Shown: positions 16,513 through 23,874 of the stretch, piece by piece | How positions within the stretch are numbered: the first letter of the stretch is position 1 | How the letters are laid out: each line of letters begins with the position of its first letter | Assembly: GCF_001425025.1 (NCBI RefSeq) | Contig: NZ_LMDE01000001.1 | Span: 44,751-108,750, forward strand | Direction: 5' to 3' | DNA from: Nocardioides sp. Root122 | Lineage (GTDB): Bacteria > Actinomycetota > Actinomycetes > Propionibacteriales > Nocardioidaceae | DNA length: 64,000 nucleotides | The notes under the pieces: model-generated | What the model was told of the DNA's origin: nothing | The model's database searches: none | What the model saw: only the letters and a program-made list of their open reading frames with translations | Position numbers and translations under genes: made by a program

Positions 16513-18011
16513 GCGGCGTCGACCAGTGGCTGGCCGACGTCGCCACGGCTGCTCTCGTGGGCAGCGCGCGGCGCGAGCCGCCGCCGCTGCCGGACGAGCT
16601 CGACCTCGGCCCCACCGAGCAGTCCACCGAGCTGTCCGCCGAGCACCGGCTCCTCGCCAGTGCTGCCGTCGCCGACGCCCTGACCCGGGGTGGCGCACCC
16701 CTGGCGCCGGCGAGCGACGCGGTGCCGACGGCCGCCGCCGAGGTCCGCCCGCCGGCTCCCGACCGCGCTACCCAGCTGCTCACCCTGCTGCTCACCCAGT
16801 CACCGGTGTCCAAGGCAGCCCGCGACGAGCTGGTCGTCGAGTGGCTCACGCTGGCCGACGCCGCGGGCCGGCGGGTGCCGTGGCCCCTGCTGCCGGTGCT
16901 CCTCGACTTCGCCGCGGGTCGCCGCCGGGTCGTCTCGGCGCTCGGGAGCGTGCTCGGTGAGCGCGGACGCTGGCTGGCCGGTCTCAACGACGCGTGGGCG
17001 AGCATCCTCAGCGGCGACGAGGACGCACCGGTCGAGGTCGCGGCCGACTGGGTGGAGGCGTGGCCGACGATGTCGAGCGCGGAGGCGGTCACGGCCTTCG
17101 CGCTGGGGCGCCGGGCCGACGCCGCGGCCGCCCGCGACCTGCTCGACGCGCAGTGGACGACCGTGTCCGCGAAGGTGCGCGCCGACGCGCTGCGCGCCCT
17201 CGGCCCCGGCCTCTCGGCCGCCGACGAGCCGCTGCTCGAGCGCGCCCTCGACGACCGGGCGAAGTCGGTGCGCGACGCGGCGGCGGCGATGCTCGACAGG
17301 CTGCCCGCCAGCGCGCGCGCCGCCCGGATGGCCGACCGGCTGCGCCGACTCGTGCAGGTCCGCGGCACCCTCGTGCGCCACCTCGAGGTCGACGTCCCCG
17401 ACGCCCCCGACGACGCGGCGGTGCGCGACGGGCTGACCCCTCCGGCCAAGGGCGTGGCCCCGCCCCCGACGGTGTGGCTCTCGCAGGTCGTGCGCGGCGC
17501 GCCGCTCTCCGCCTGGACCGACATCACCGGGCGCAGCCCCGCCGCGACGCTGAAGATGGTGCGCGACGCCGACGTGCTGGCCTGGCTCACCGAGGCGGTC
17601 GTCGAGCGCCGCGACACCGACTGGGCGGTGGCCTGCGTCGACCGCGGCATCCCCGATCCGCGCCTGCTCTGGCTGCTGCCGGACGACCGCCGCGCGCAGC
17701 TGCTCACCGACTGGGTCGCCCGCCCCTCCGGCGGGCGCGACCTGCGCGGGCTCCTGGGCGACGCACCCCGACCGTGGCCCGACGACCTCGGCCGCGCGGT
17801 CCTGAAGCGGATCCAGGGGGACAAGGCCGACCTCGCGCTGGGCTACGCCGCCGCGCCGCTCCTGCCGGTCGCCCTGAGCCCGTCGCTCGCGCCCGAGATC
17901 AATGCCGCCCTGTCGCGGCTGCCCGAGGACGCCAGCCACCTGCGCCGCGCCCTGACCGAGACCCTGCAGCTCCACGCGTTCCGCACATCCCTGACGGAGG
18001 CCTTCAGATGA
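16509..18011 (+). CDS. DUF5691 family protein of MoxR/VWA cluster
   Basis: 500 residues from GTG 16509, overlapping the SWIM stop (GTGA). Nearly all helical; residues about 225-285 look like HEAT-type repeats (VRADALRALGPGLSAADEPL, SVRDAAAAMLDRLP). Conserved-looking positions include LLTLLLTQSPVSKAARDELV near residue 95 and RGIPDPRLLWLLPDDRR near 380. This matches the DUF5691 family, found next to SWIM, AAA+ and VWA genes. A scaffold role is inferred from the repeats. Coupled to the ATPase gene by an ATGA overlap. Confidence 0.8.
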   Translation: MSGVDQWLADVATAALVGSARREPPPLPDELDLGPTEQSTELSAEHRLLASAAVADALTRGGAPLAPASDAVPTAAAEVRPPAPDRATQLLTLLLTQSPVSKAARDELVVEWLTLADAAGRRVPWPLLPVLLDFAAGRRRVVSALGSVLGERGRWLAGLNDAWASILSGDEDAPVEVAADWVEAWPTMSSAEAVTAFALGRRADAAAARDLLDAQWTTVSAKVRADALRALGPGLSAADEPLLERALDDRAKSVRDAAAAMLDRLPASARAARMADRLRRLVQVRGTLVRHLEVDVPDAPDDAAVRDGLTPPAKGVAPPPTVWLSQVVRGAPLSAWTDITGRSPAATLKMVRDADVLAWLTEAVVERRDTDWAVACVDRGIPDPRLLWLLPDDRRAQLLTDWVARPSGGRDLRGLLGDAPRPWPDDLGRAVLKRIQGDKADLALGYAAAPLLPVALSPSLAPEINAALSRLPEDASHLRRALTETLQLHAFRTSLTEAFR

Positions 18012-19105
18012 CCACCACCCAGCCCACGCCCGACGTGCTGCGCCAGCACGCCGAGGACGCGTACGCCGACGAGCTGGCCGCGCTGGCCGCCGTCGACGAC
18101 CGGCCGCGGCCGCCCTCGTGGCACCTCTCGCCCTGGGCCGTGGCGACCTACGTCCTGGGCGGTGAGCTGCCCGACGGCACCCGCATCACCCCCAAGTACC
18201 TCGGCCAGCGCCGGCTCGTCGAGGTGGCGATCTCGTCGCTGGCCACCGACCGGGCGCTGCTCCTGCTCGGCGTGCCGGGCACGGCCAAGTCGTGGCTCGG
18301 TGAGCACCTCGCCGCGGCGATCAGCGGGCGCTCCACCCTGGTCGTGCAGGGCACGGCCGGCACCCAGGAGGAGGCGCTGCGCTACGGCTGGAACTACGCC
18401 AAGCTGCTCGCCGAGGGGCCCTCCCGCGAGGCCCTCGTCCCAGGTCCGGTGATGCGCGCGATGGAGACCGGCGCGATCGCGCGCGTCGAGGAGCTCACCC
18501 GGATCCCGTCCGACGTGCAGGACTCGCTCATCAGCATCCTGTCGGAGAAGACGCTGCCGGTGCCCGAGCTCGACGAGGAGGTCCAGGCGCGGCCCGGCTT
18601 CAACGTCATCGCCACCGCCAACAACCGCGACAAGGGCGTCAACGACCTGTCGTCGGCGCTGCGGCGCCGCTTCAACACCGTCGTGCTGCCCCTGCCCGAC
18701 TCGCTCGAGCAGGAGGTGGAGATCGTCCGGACCCGCGTCACCGCCCTGGGTGCGTCGCTCGAGCTCCCGGCCGACCTGGCCTCGCTCTCGGAGATCCACC
18801 GCGTCGTCACGGTCATGCGCGAGCTCCGCAGCGGCGTGACGACCGACCAGCGCACCACCATCAAGTCGCCGAGCGCGACCCTGTCGACCGCCGAGGCGAT
18901 CTCGGTGATGACCAACGGGCTCGCGCTCGCCGCCCACTTCGGCGACGGCACCGTGCGGGCCGACGACGTCGCGGGCGGCCTCGTCGGTGCGGTCGTCAAG
19001 GACCCCGTGCAGGACCGGCTCGTGTGGCAGGAGTACCTCGAGACGGTCATGCGCAACCGCAAGGAGTGGAGCGACCTCTACCGCGCCTGCCGGGACCTGG
19101 GCTGA
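18008..19105 (+). CDS. MoxR-type AAA+ ATPase (YehL-like) of MoxR/VWA cluster
   Basis: 365 residues from ATG 18008. Walker A is GVPGTAKS (88-95); the Walker B position reads GAIARVEELTRIP, with Glu-Glu (161-162) instead of the usual Asp-Glu; sensor 1 is ATANNRD (202-208); an ALRRRF arginine finger follows. MoxR ATPases act as chaperones that remodel or load cofactors into partner proteins, usually with a VWA protein. The DUF5682/VWA/SWIM neighbours place it in the group I associate with E. coli YehL. The unusual Walker B is worth checking for activity. Confidence 0.9.
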   Translation: MTTTQPTPDVLRQHAEDAYADELAALAAVDDRPRPPSWHLSPWAVATYVLGGELPDGTRITPKYLGQRRLVEVAISSLATDRALLLLGVPGTAKSWLGEHLAAAISGRSTLVVQGTAGTQEEALRYGWNYAKLLAEGPSREALVPGPVMRAMETGAIARVEELTRIPSDVQDSLISILSEKTLPVPELDEEVQARPGFNVIATANNRDKGVNDLSSALRRRFNTVVLPLPDSLEQEVEIVRTRVTALGASLELPADLASLSEIHRVVTVMRELRSGVTTDQRTTIKSPSATLSTAEAISVMTNGLALAAHFGDGTVRADDVAGGLVGAVVKDPVQDRLVWQEYLETVMRNRKEWSDLYRACRDLG

Positions 19106-19115
19106 GTCGCGCGCC

Positions 19116-21485
19116 ATGCCCGTCGACGTCTACGGCGTACGCCACCACGGCCCCGGCTCCGCCCGGGCCGTGCGTGCCGCGCTCGAGGAGCAGCCTCCCG
19201 ACCTCGTCCTGATCGAGGGCTGCCCGGAGCTCGACGCGATCGTCGACCTGCTCGGCGAGGCCGACATGGTGCCCCCCGTCGCCGGACTCGTGTACGCCGT
19301 CGAGGAGCCCCGGCAGGCGACCTTCTACCCGCTCGCGCACTTCTCGCCGGAGTGGGTCGCCGCCCGCTGGGCGCTCGCCCACGGCGTGCCCGTCCGCTTC
19401 CTCGACCTACCCGCCACCCACGCGTTCGCACTCGCGAAGGAGGAGGCTGCGGCATCCGCGCCTCGTGCCGAGGTCGAGGGCGTGGACGGATCAGAGCCCC
19501 AGGAGGGAGTGGAGGGCGCAGACGGGGTGGACGAGGCCGGCCGCGAGCCGGACGGGTCCCCGCCCGTCCCGGCCGCCCGCCTCGACCCGATCGGGACCCT
19601 GGCCGCGACCGCGGGCTACGACGACGCCGAGCGCTGGTGGGAGGACGCCGTCGAGCAGCGGCACGACTCGCCCGCCGAGCGCTTCGCGGCGATCCGCGAG
19701 GCGATGGCCGCGGTCCGGTCGGCCGACACGCGACCCGACGACGACCCCGACGTGCGCAGCAACGCGCGGCGCGAGCAGTGGATGCGCAAGGTGCTGCGGG
19801 CCGAGATGAAGGCGGCGCCCGAGACGCGGATCGCGGTGGTCTGCGGCGCGTGGCACGCGCCGGCCCTCGTCCCTGCCGACTTCCCGCCGGCCACCCGTGA
19901 CACGGGCCTGATCACCAGGCTGCCCAAGGTCAAGGTGGCCGCGGCCTGGACGCCGTGGACGGCCGCGCGGCTCAGCTACTCCTCCGGCTACGGCGCCGGT
20001 GTCAGCGCGCCGGGGTGGTACCAGCACCTCTTCGACCACCTGGACCGGGACGACCCCGACCCGCGCGACCTCGCCACGTCGTGGCTGGTGCGGGTCGCCC
20101 GCACCCTCCGCGAGGAGCGTCTCGACGCCTCGACCGCGTCGGTGGTGGAGGCCGCGCGCCTCGCCGAGACCCTGGCGACCGTCCGCGGCCGGCCGTCGGT
20201 GGGGCTGAGCGAGCTCGACGACGCCGCCGAGACCGTGCTGTGCGAGGGCTCCCGGCTGCCGCTCGACCTGGTGCACCGACGCCTGGTGGTCGGTGAGGAG
20301 CTGGGGTCGGTGCCGGAGTCGGCACCCGTCGTCCCGCTCGCGGCCGACCTCGCCCGCCAGCAGCGTTCGCTGCGGCTCAAGCCGTCCGCGTCGGCGCAGC
20401 AGGTCGACCTCGACCTGCGGCGCGAGAGCCAGCTGGCCCGGTCGGTGCTGCTGCACCGCCTCCAGCTCCTCGGCGTGCCGTGGGGCGAGACCACCGACGC
20501 CGGCCGGACCACCGGCACGTTCAAGGAGAGCTGGACCCTGGAGTGGCGCCCGGAGCTGGCGGTCGACCTCGTCGAGGCGGGCGTCTGGGGCACCACCATC
20601 GCCGTCGCTGCAGCCGCTCGCGCCGCCGACCGTGCCGCCCGGTCGGCGGACCTGACCGAGCTGGCCGCCCTGGTGAGCGCCTGCCTCACCGCCGACCTGC
20701 CCGACGGCGTGGAGGCAGTGCTCGACGCGCTCGACGCCCGCGCTGCGGTCCAGCACGACGTACCCGCCCTGCTCGCCACGGTCGAGCCACTGGCCCGCAC
20801 CTGCCGCTACGGCGACGTGCGCGGCGTCGACACCGCCCGCGTGCGCACCGTGCTCGGCGCCACGGTCGTCCGTGCCTGCGTCGGCCTGCCGATGGCGTGC
20901 GTGAGCCTCGACGAGGACGCCGCCGCAGAGATGGTGACCGCGATCGCCGGCGCCCAGCGGGGCCTCGCCCTGCTCGCGGACCCCGAGCTCGACAGTGCCT
21001 GGACCGACGCCCTCGAGGCCGTGTCCGCACCCGACCACGTGGCCGGCGGCGTGGCGGGCCGGGCGACCCGGATCCTGCTCGACGCGGGGCGGATCGACTC
21101 CGACACGACCGCGCACCGGATGGGGCGCCGGCTCTCGCTGGCCGCCTCCGCGCCGCAGGCCGCCGCCTGGCTCGACGGGTTCCTGGCCGGTGACGCGGTG
21201 CTGCTCGTCCACGACACCACGCTGCTCGGCCTCGTCGACGCGTGGGTGAATGAGCTCGCCGAGGAGGAGTTCGAGGACCTGCTGCCGCTCGTACGCCGAA
21301 CGTTCGCGGGCTTCAGCGCTCCCGAGCGCCGCACGATCGGCGAGCAGCTCTCGCGCCTCGGGCAGCCGGGCGGCGGCGCGGCGGTCGCGGTGAGCGGGCT
21401 GGACCTCGAGCAGGCACGTCCGGCGCTGCATGCCGTGGCCCGGCTCGTCGGCTGGAAGGTGGTGGCCCATGACGGAGCAGCCTGA
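19116..21485 (+). CDS. DUF5682 family protein of MoxR/VWA cluster
   Basis: 789 residues from ATG 19116. The N-terminal domain (1-270) has a TraB/TIKI-like pattern: VYGVRHHGPGSARAV with His10 and His11, LIEGCPE with Glu34, and later VVCGAWHAPAL near residue 245. A hydrolase active site is an inference from these spaced His/Glu residues. Residues about 110-150 are a Glu/Gly/Asp-rich low-complexity insert. The remaining 500 residues are helical and repetitive. E. coli YehM is the relative I recall. The 3' end overlaps the VWA gene by 17 bp. Confidence 0.85.
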   Translation: MPVDVYGVRHHGPGSARAVRAALEEQPPDLVLIEGCPELDAIVDLLGEADMVPPVAGLVYAVEEPRQATFYPLAHFSPEWVAARWALAHGVPVRFLDLPATHAFALAKEEAAASAPRAEVEGVDGSEPQEGVEGADGVDEAGREPDGSPPVPAARLDPIGTLAATAGYDDAERWWEDAVEQRHDSPAERFAAIREAMAAVRSADTRPDDDPDVRSNARREQWMRKVLRAEMKAAPETRIAVVCGAWHAPALVPADFPPATRDTGLITRLPKVKVAAAWTPWTAARLSYSSGYGAGVSAPGWYQHLFDHLDRDDPDPRDLATSWLVRVARTLREERLDASTASVVEAARLAETLATVRGRPSVGLSELDDAAETVLCEGSRLPLDLVHRRLVVGEELGSVPESAPVVPLAADLARQQRSLRLKPSASAQQVDLDLRRESQLARSVLLHRLQLLGVPWGETTDAGRTTGTFKESWTLEWRPELAVDLVEAGVWGTTIAVAAAARAADRAARSADLTELAALVSACLTADLPDGVEAVLDALDARAAVQHDVPALLATVEPLARTCRYGDVRGVDTARVRTVLGATVVRACVGLPMACVSLDEDAAAEMVTAIAGAQRGLALLADPELDSAWTDALEAVSAPDHVAGGVAGRATRILLDAGRIDSDTTAHRMGRRLSLAASAPQAAAWLDGFLAGDAVLLVHDTTLLGLVDAWVNELAEEEFEDLLPLVRRTFAGFSAPERRTIGEQLSRLGQPGGGAAVAVSGLDLEQARPALHAVARLVGWKVVAHDGAA

Positions 21486-22674
21486 GCAGGTCGGTGACGT
21501 ACGCCGCGACCGGCTGACGCGGTGGCGGCTGATCCTCGGCGGCCAGGAGGCCGACGGCCTCAGCGGCCCGGACGGTGGGACGGTCGAGCTGTCGGAGGCC
21601 GACGGCCGTCGCGACGACGCCCTGTCCGCGCTCTACGACGGCGAGCGCAAGGCGGGTCTCGGCGGCTCCTCGCCGCGCGTCGCGCGGTGGCTCGGCGACA
21701 TCCGCACCTACTTCCCGTCCTCGGTCGTGCAGGTCATGCAGGGCGACGCGATGGAGCGGCTCGGGCTGCGGCAGATGCTGCTCGAGCCGGAGATGATGCG
21801 CGCCGTGCAGCCCGACGTCGGCCTGGTCAGCACGTTGATCGGGCTCGGCCGCGTGATCCCGGAGCACTCGCGCGAGACCGCCCGGGCGGTCGTGCGCCAG
21901 GTGACCGACGAGCTCGAGGAGCGGCTGCGTCAGCGCACCGTCCAGGCGGTCACCGGGGCGCTGGACCGCTCGGCACGGACCCGGCGGCCGAGGATGCGCG
22001 ACGTCGACTGGCGCCGCACGGTGGCCGCCAACCTCAAGCACTACCTCCCCGAGCACCGCACGGTCGTGCCCGAGCGGCTGGTCGGCTACGCCCGCCGATC
22101 CACGCAGGTCGAGCGCGAGATCATCCTCTGCATCGACCAGTCCGGGTCGATGGCCGAGTCGATCGTGTACAGCTCGGTGTTCGGCGCGGTGCTCGCCTCG
22201 ATCAGATCGGTGAGCACCCGGATGGTCGTCTTCGACACCGAGGTGGTCGACCTGACCGACGAGCTCGACGACCCGGTCGACGTGCTCTTCGGCGTCCAGC
22301 TCGGTGGCGGCACCGACATCAACCGGGCGCTGGCGTACTGCCAGGGCCGGATCACCCAGCCCGAGGACACCGTGCTGGTCCTGATCAGCGACCTCTACGA
22401 GGGCGGCATCGCCGAGGAGATGATCAGCCGGGCGAGCGCGGTCGTCGGCTCCGGCGCGACGATGATCGCCCTGCTGGCCCTCAGCGACTCCGGCCAGCCG
22501 TCCTTCGACGCCGACCACGCTGCGGCGCTCGCCGAGATCGGCGTGCCGTCCTTCGCCTGCACTCCCGACCTCTTCCCCGACCTCATGGCCGCGGCGATCG
22601 AGAAGCGCGACATCGGGGAGTGGGCGGCGGCCAACGACGTGGTCACCACCCACGAGACGACCAGGCCGGTCTGA
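21469..22674 (+). CDS. VWA-domain protein of MoxR/VWA cluster
   Basis: 401 residues from ATG 21469. A helical N-terminal half (1-215) precedes a von Willebrand A domain whose metal site is intact: DQSGSM (Asp223, Ser225, Ser227) and the threonine in GGGTDI. VWA proteins partner with MoxR ATPases in metal insertion or complex assembly. It is the last gene of the five-gene run and starts inside the DUF5682 gene. E. coli YehP is the counterpart I recall. No signal peptide, so cytosolic. Confidence 0.92.
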   Translation: MTEQPEQVGDVRRDRLTRWRLILGGQEADGLSGPDGGTVELSEADGRRDDALSALYDGERKAGLGGSSPRVARWLGDIRTYFPSSVVQVMQGDAMERLGLRQMLLEPEMMRAVQPDVGLVSTLIGLGRVIPEHSRETARAVVRQVTDELEERLRQRTVQAVTGALDRSARTRRPRMRDVDWRRTVAANLKHYLPEHRTVVPERLVGYARRSTQVEREIILCIDQSGSMAESIVYSSVFGAVLASIRSVSTRMVVFDTEVVDLTDELDDPVDVLFGVQLGGGTDINRALAYCQGRITQPEDTVLVLISDLYEGGIAEEMISRASAVVGSGATMIALLALSDSGQPSFDADHAAALAEIGVPSFACTPDLFPDLMAAAIEKRDIGEWAAANDVVTTHETTRPV

Positions 22675-22748
22675 GTCTTCCTCCGGGGCTGCCGAGCGCC
22701 GTGCGCCGAGGGCTGGTGGTCGCGGCGGCGCGGGAGCACACTGGCCGC

Positions 22749-23090
22749 ATGCGCACCCTGACGCGTCGCCTCGCCCCCCACGCCCGCACGTCGTGGCTCA
22801 CCTTCGGCGCGGTGTCGGCGGTGACGGTGACACTCGCGGTGGCTCTGGTGCTGCTCAACGGCGGTGGCCGGACGGCCGTCGTGGCGACCGCGGCCACCTG
22901 GTTCGTGCTGGTCGTCGTCCTGGGTGCCTGCCTCGACGCGATCCTGGTGCCGGGCAACCCCGACGTACGCCGTCAGACCGGGCAGGCAGCCGGGTGGAGC
23001 GGCGGCCTCGTGGGCGGTGGCTACAGCGGGTACGTCGGTGGGCACGGCGGCCACGGCGGCCACGGCGACGGCGGGGGCTCCTGCGGCTGA
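22749..23090 (+). CDS. Membrane protein with Gly/His-rich tail
   Basis: 113 residues from ATG 22749. A basic N-terminus is followed by two membrane helices (SAVTVTLAVALVLL; AATWFVLVVVLGACLDAILV), then a basic loop and a Gly/His tail with repeated GGHGGHGGHGDGGG units ending in SCG. The tail could bind metal, which is an inference from composition alone. Free-standing, 74 bp after the VWA gene; membership of that operon is possible. No family recognised. Confidence 0.7.
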   Translation: MRTLTRRLAPHARTSWLTFGAVSAVTVTLAVALVLLNGGGRTAVVATAATWFVLVVVLGACLDAILVPGNPDVRRQTGQAAGWSGGLVGGGYSGYVGGHGGHGGHGDGGGSCG

Positions 23091-23123
23091 GCCGACCGCA
23101 GGTCGACGCTCCCCGAGCGGGCC

Positions 23124-23768
23124 TCAGACGGGCTGCGACTCCCAGGCGGGGCCGCTGCCACCGAACCGCGCGATGAGCTGGTGGCCGACGTGCGCGGCGT
23201 TGGCACGGCGTACGTCCTCGGGAACAGGCGGGAGGTTCTCCTCCCAGTCGAGGAGGCACGACCCGCGCAGCTGCGGCATCCGCGCGGGGCGACCGAAGAA
23301 GAACGGGTGGGCGTGGGCGCCGCCGTCGCCGTAGCGCCCGATGTGGCAGCGCCCGACGCTCGGCAGCTCCTCGACGGCCGCGGTCACCCGCGCCATCAGC
23401 ACGCCCATCTCGGCGGCCAGGTCGTCGGTGAGGTCGGCGATGTCGACGTGCTCGACCGGGCGCAGGATGAACGAGACCGGCAGCTTCATGTCGAGCGCGA
23501 CGAGGAGCCAGCGCTCGTTGCTCCATGCGACCTTCGCCGCGCGCTCGGGCGGCATCGGCGTACGGCAGAAGCAGTCGGCCGGGTCCTCTCCCTCGCGGGG
23601 CGGCTCCGCGTCCTGCAGCGGCTCGAGCGGCTTGATCCGCAGGCCCTCGAGCTCGAACGGGAAGATGTCCCACCCCGGCATTGCCTCGATCGCGACCGGC
23701 AGCCGGCCCTCCTCGTCGGTCGCAGCGGCGACCCGGGCGTGGAACTCTTCGGCGGTCTCCAGGCTCAT
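23124..23768 (-). CDS. HIT-like superfamily protein
   Basis: 214 residues from ATG 23768, chosen because it starts the conserved MSLETAEEFHARV. The HIT-type site is seen near residue 160 as GGAHAHPFFFGRP, with two of the histidines of the HxHxH motif; upstream is a strand-rich region with SFILRPVEHVDI. HIT-like enzymes are nucleotide hydrolases or transferases. The degenerate motif leaves activity open. Convergent with the Gly/His membrane protein and downstream of none on its strand. Confidence 0.65.
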   Translation of the reverse strand: MSLETAEEFHARVAAATDEEGRLPVAIEAMPGWDIFPFELEGLRIKPLEPLQDAEPPREGEDPADCFCRTPMPPERAAKVAWSNERWLLVALDMKLPVSFILRPVEHVDIADLTDDLAAEMGVLMARVTAAVEELPSVGRCHIGRYGDGGAHAHPFFFGRPARMPQLRGSCLLDWEENLPPVPEDVRRANAAHVGHQLIARFGGSGPAWESQPV

Positions 23769-23811
23769 GGCGCCAGTCAACCAGCGATCGGACGCAGGCG
23801 CGCGGACAGAC

Positions 23812-23851
23812 GTCGGCCCGCGCCCCGCTGGTGAGCGGGGTGCGGACCGAC
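23812..23851. terminator. Long hairpin downstream of the MmpL gene
   Basis: Arms 23812-23829 and 23834-23851 match at 16 of 18 positions around a GGTG loop. It lies 24 bp past the MmpL stop on the minus strand and just before the HIT-like gene start, which suits an intrinsic terminator lacking a T-run. Confidence 0.65.
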
Positions 23852-23874
23852 GGGGCCGGGTCGTGTCCGCGTGC

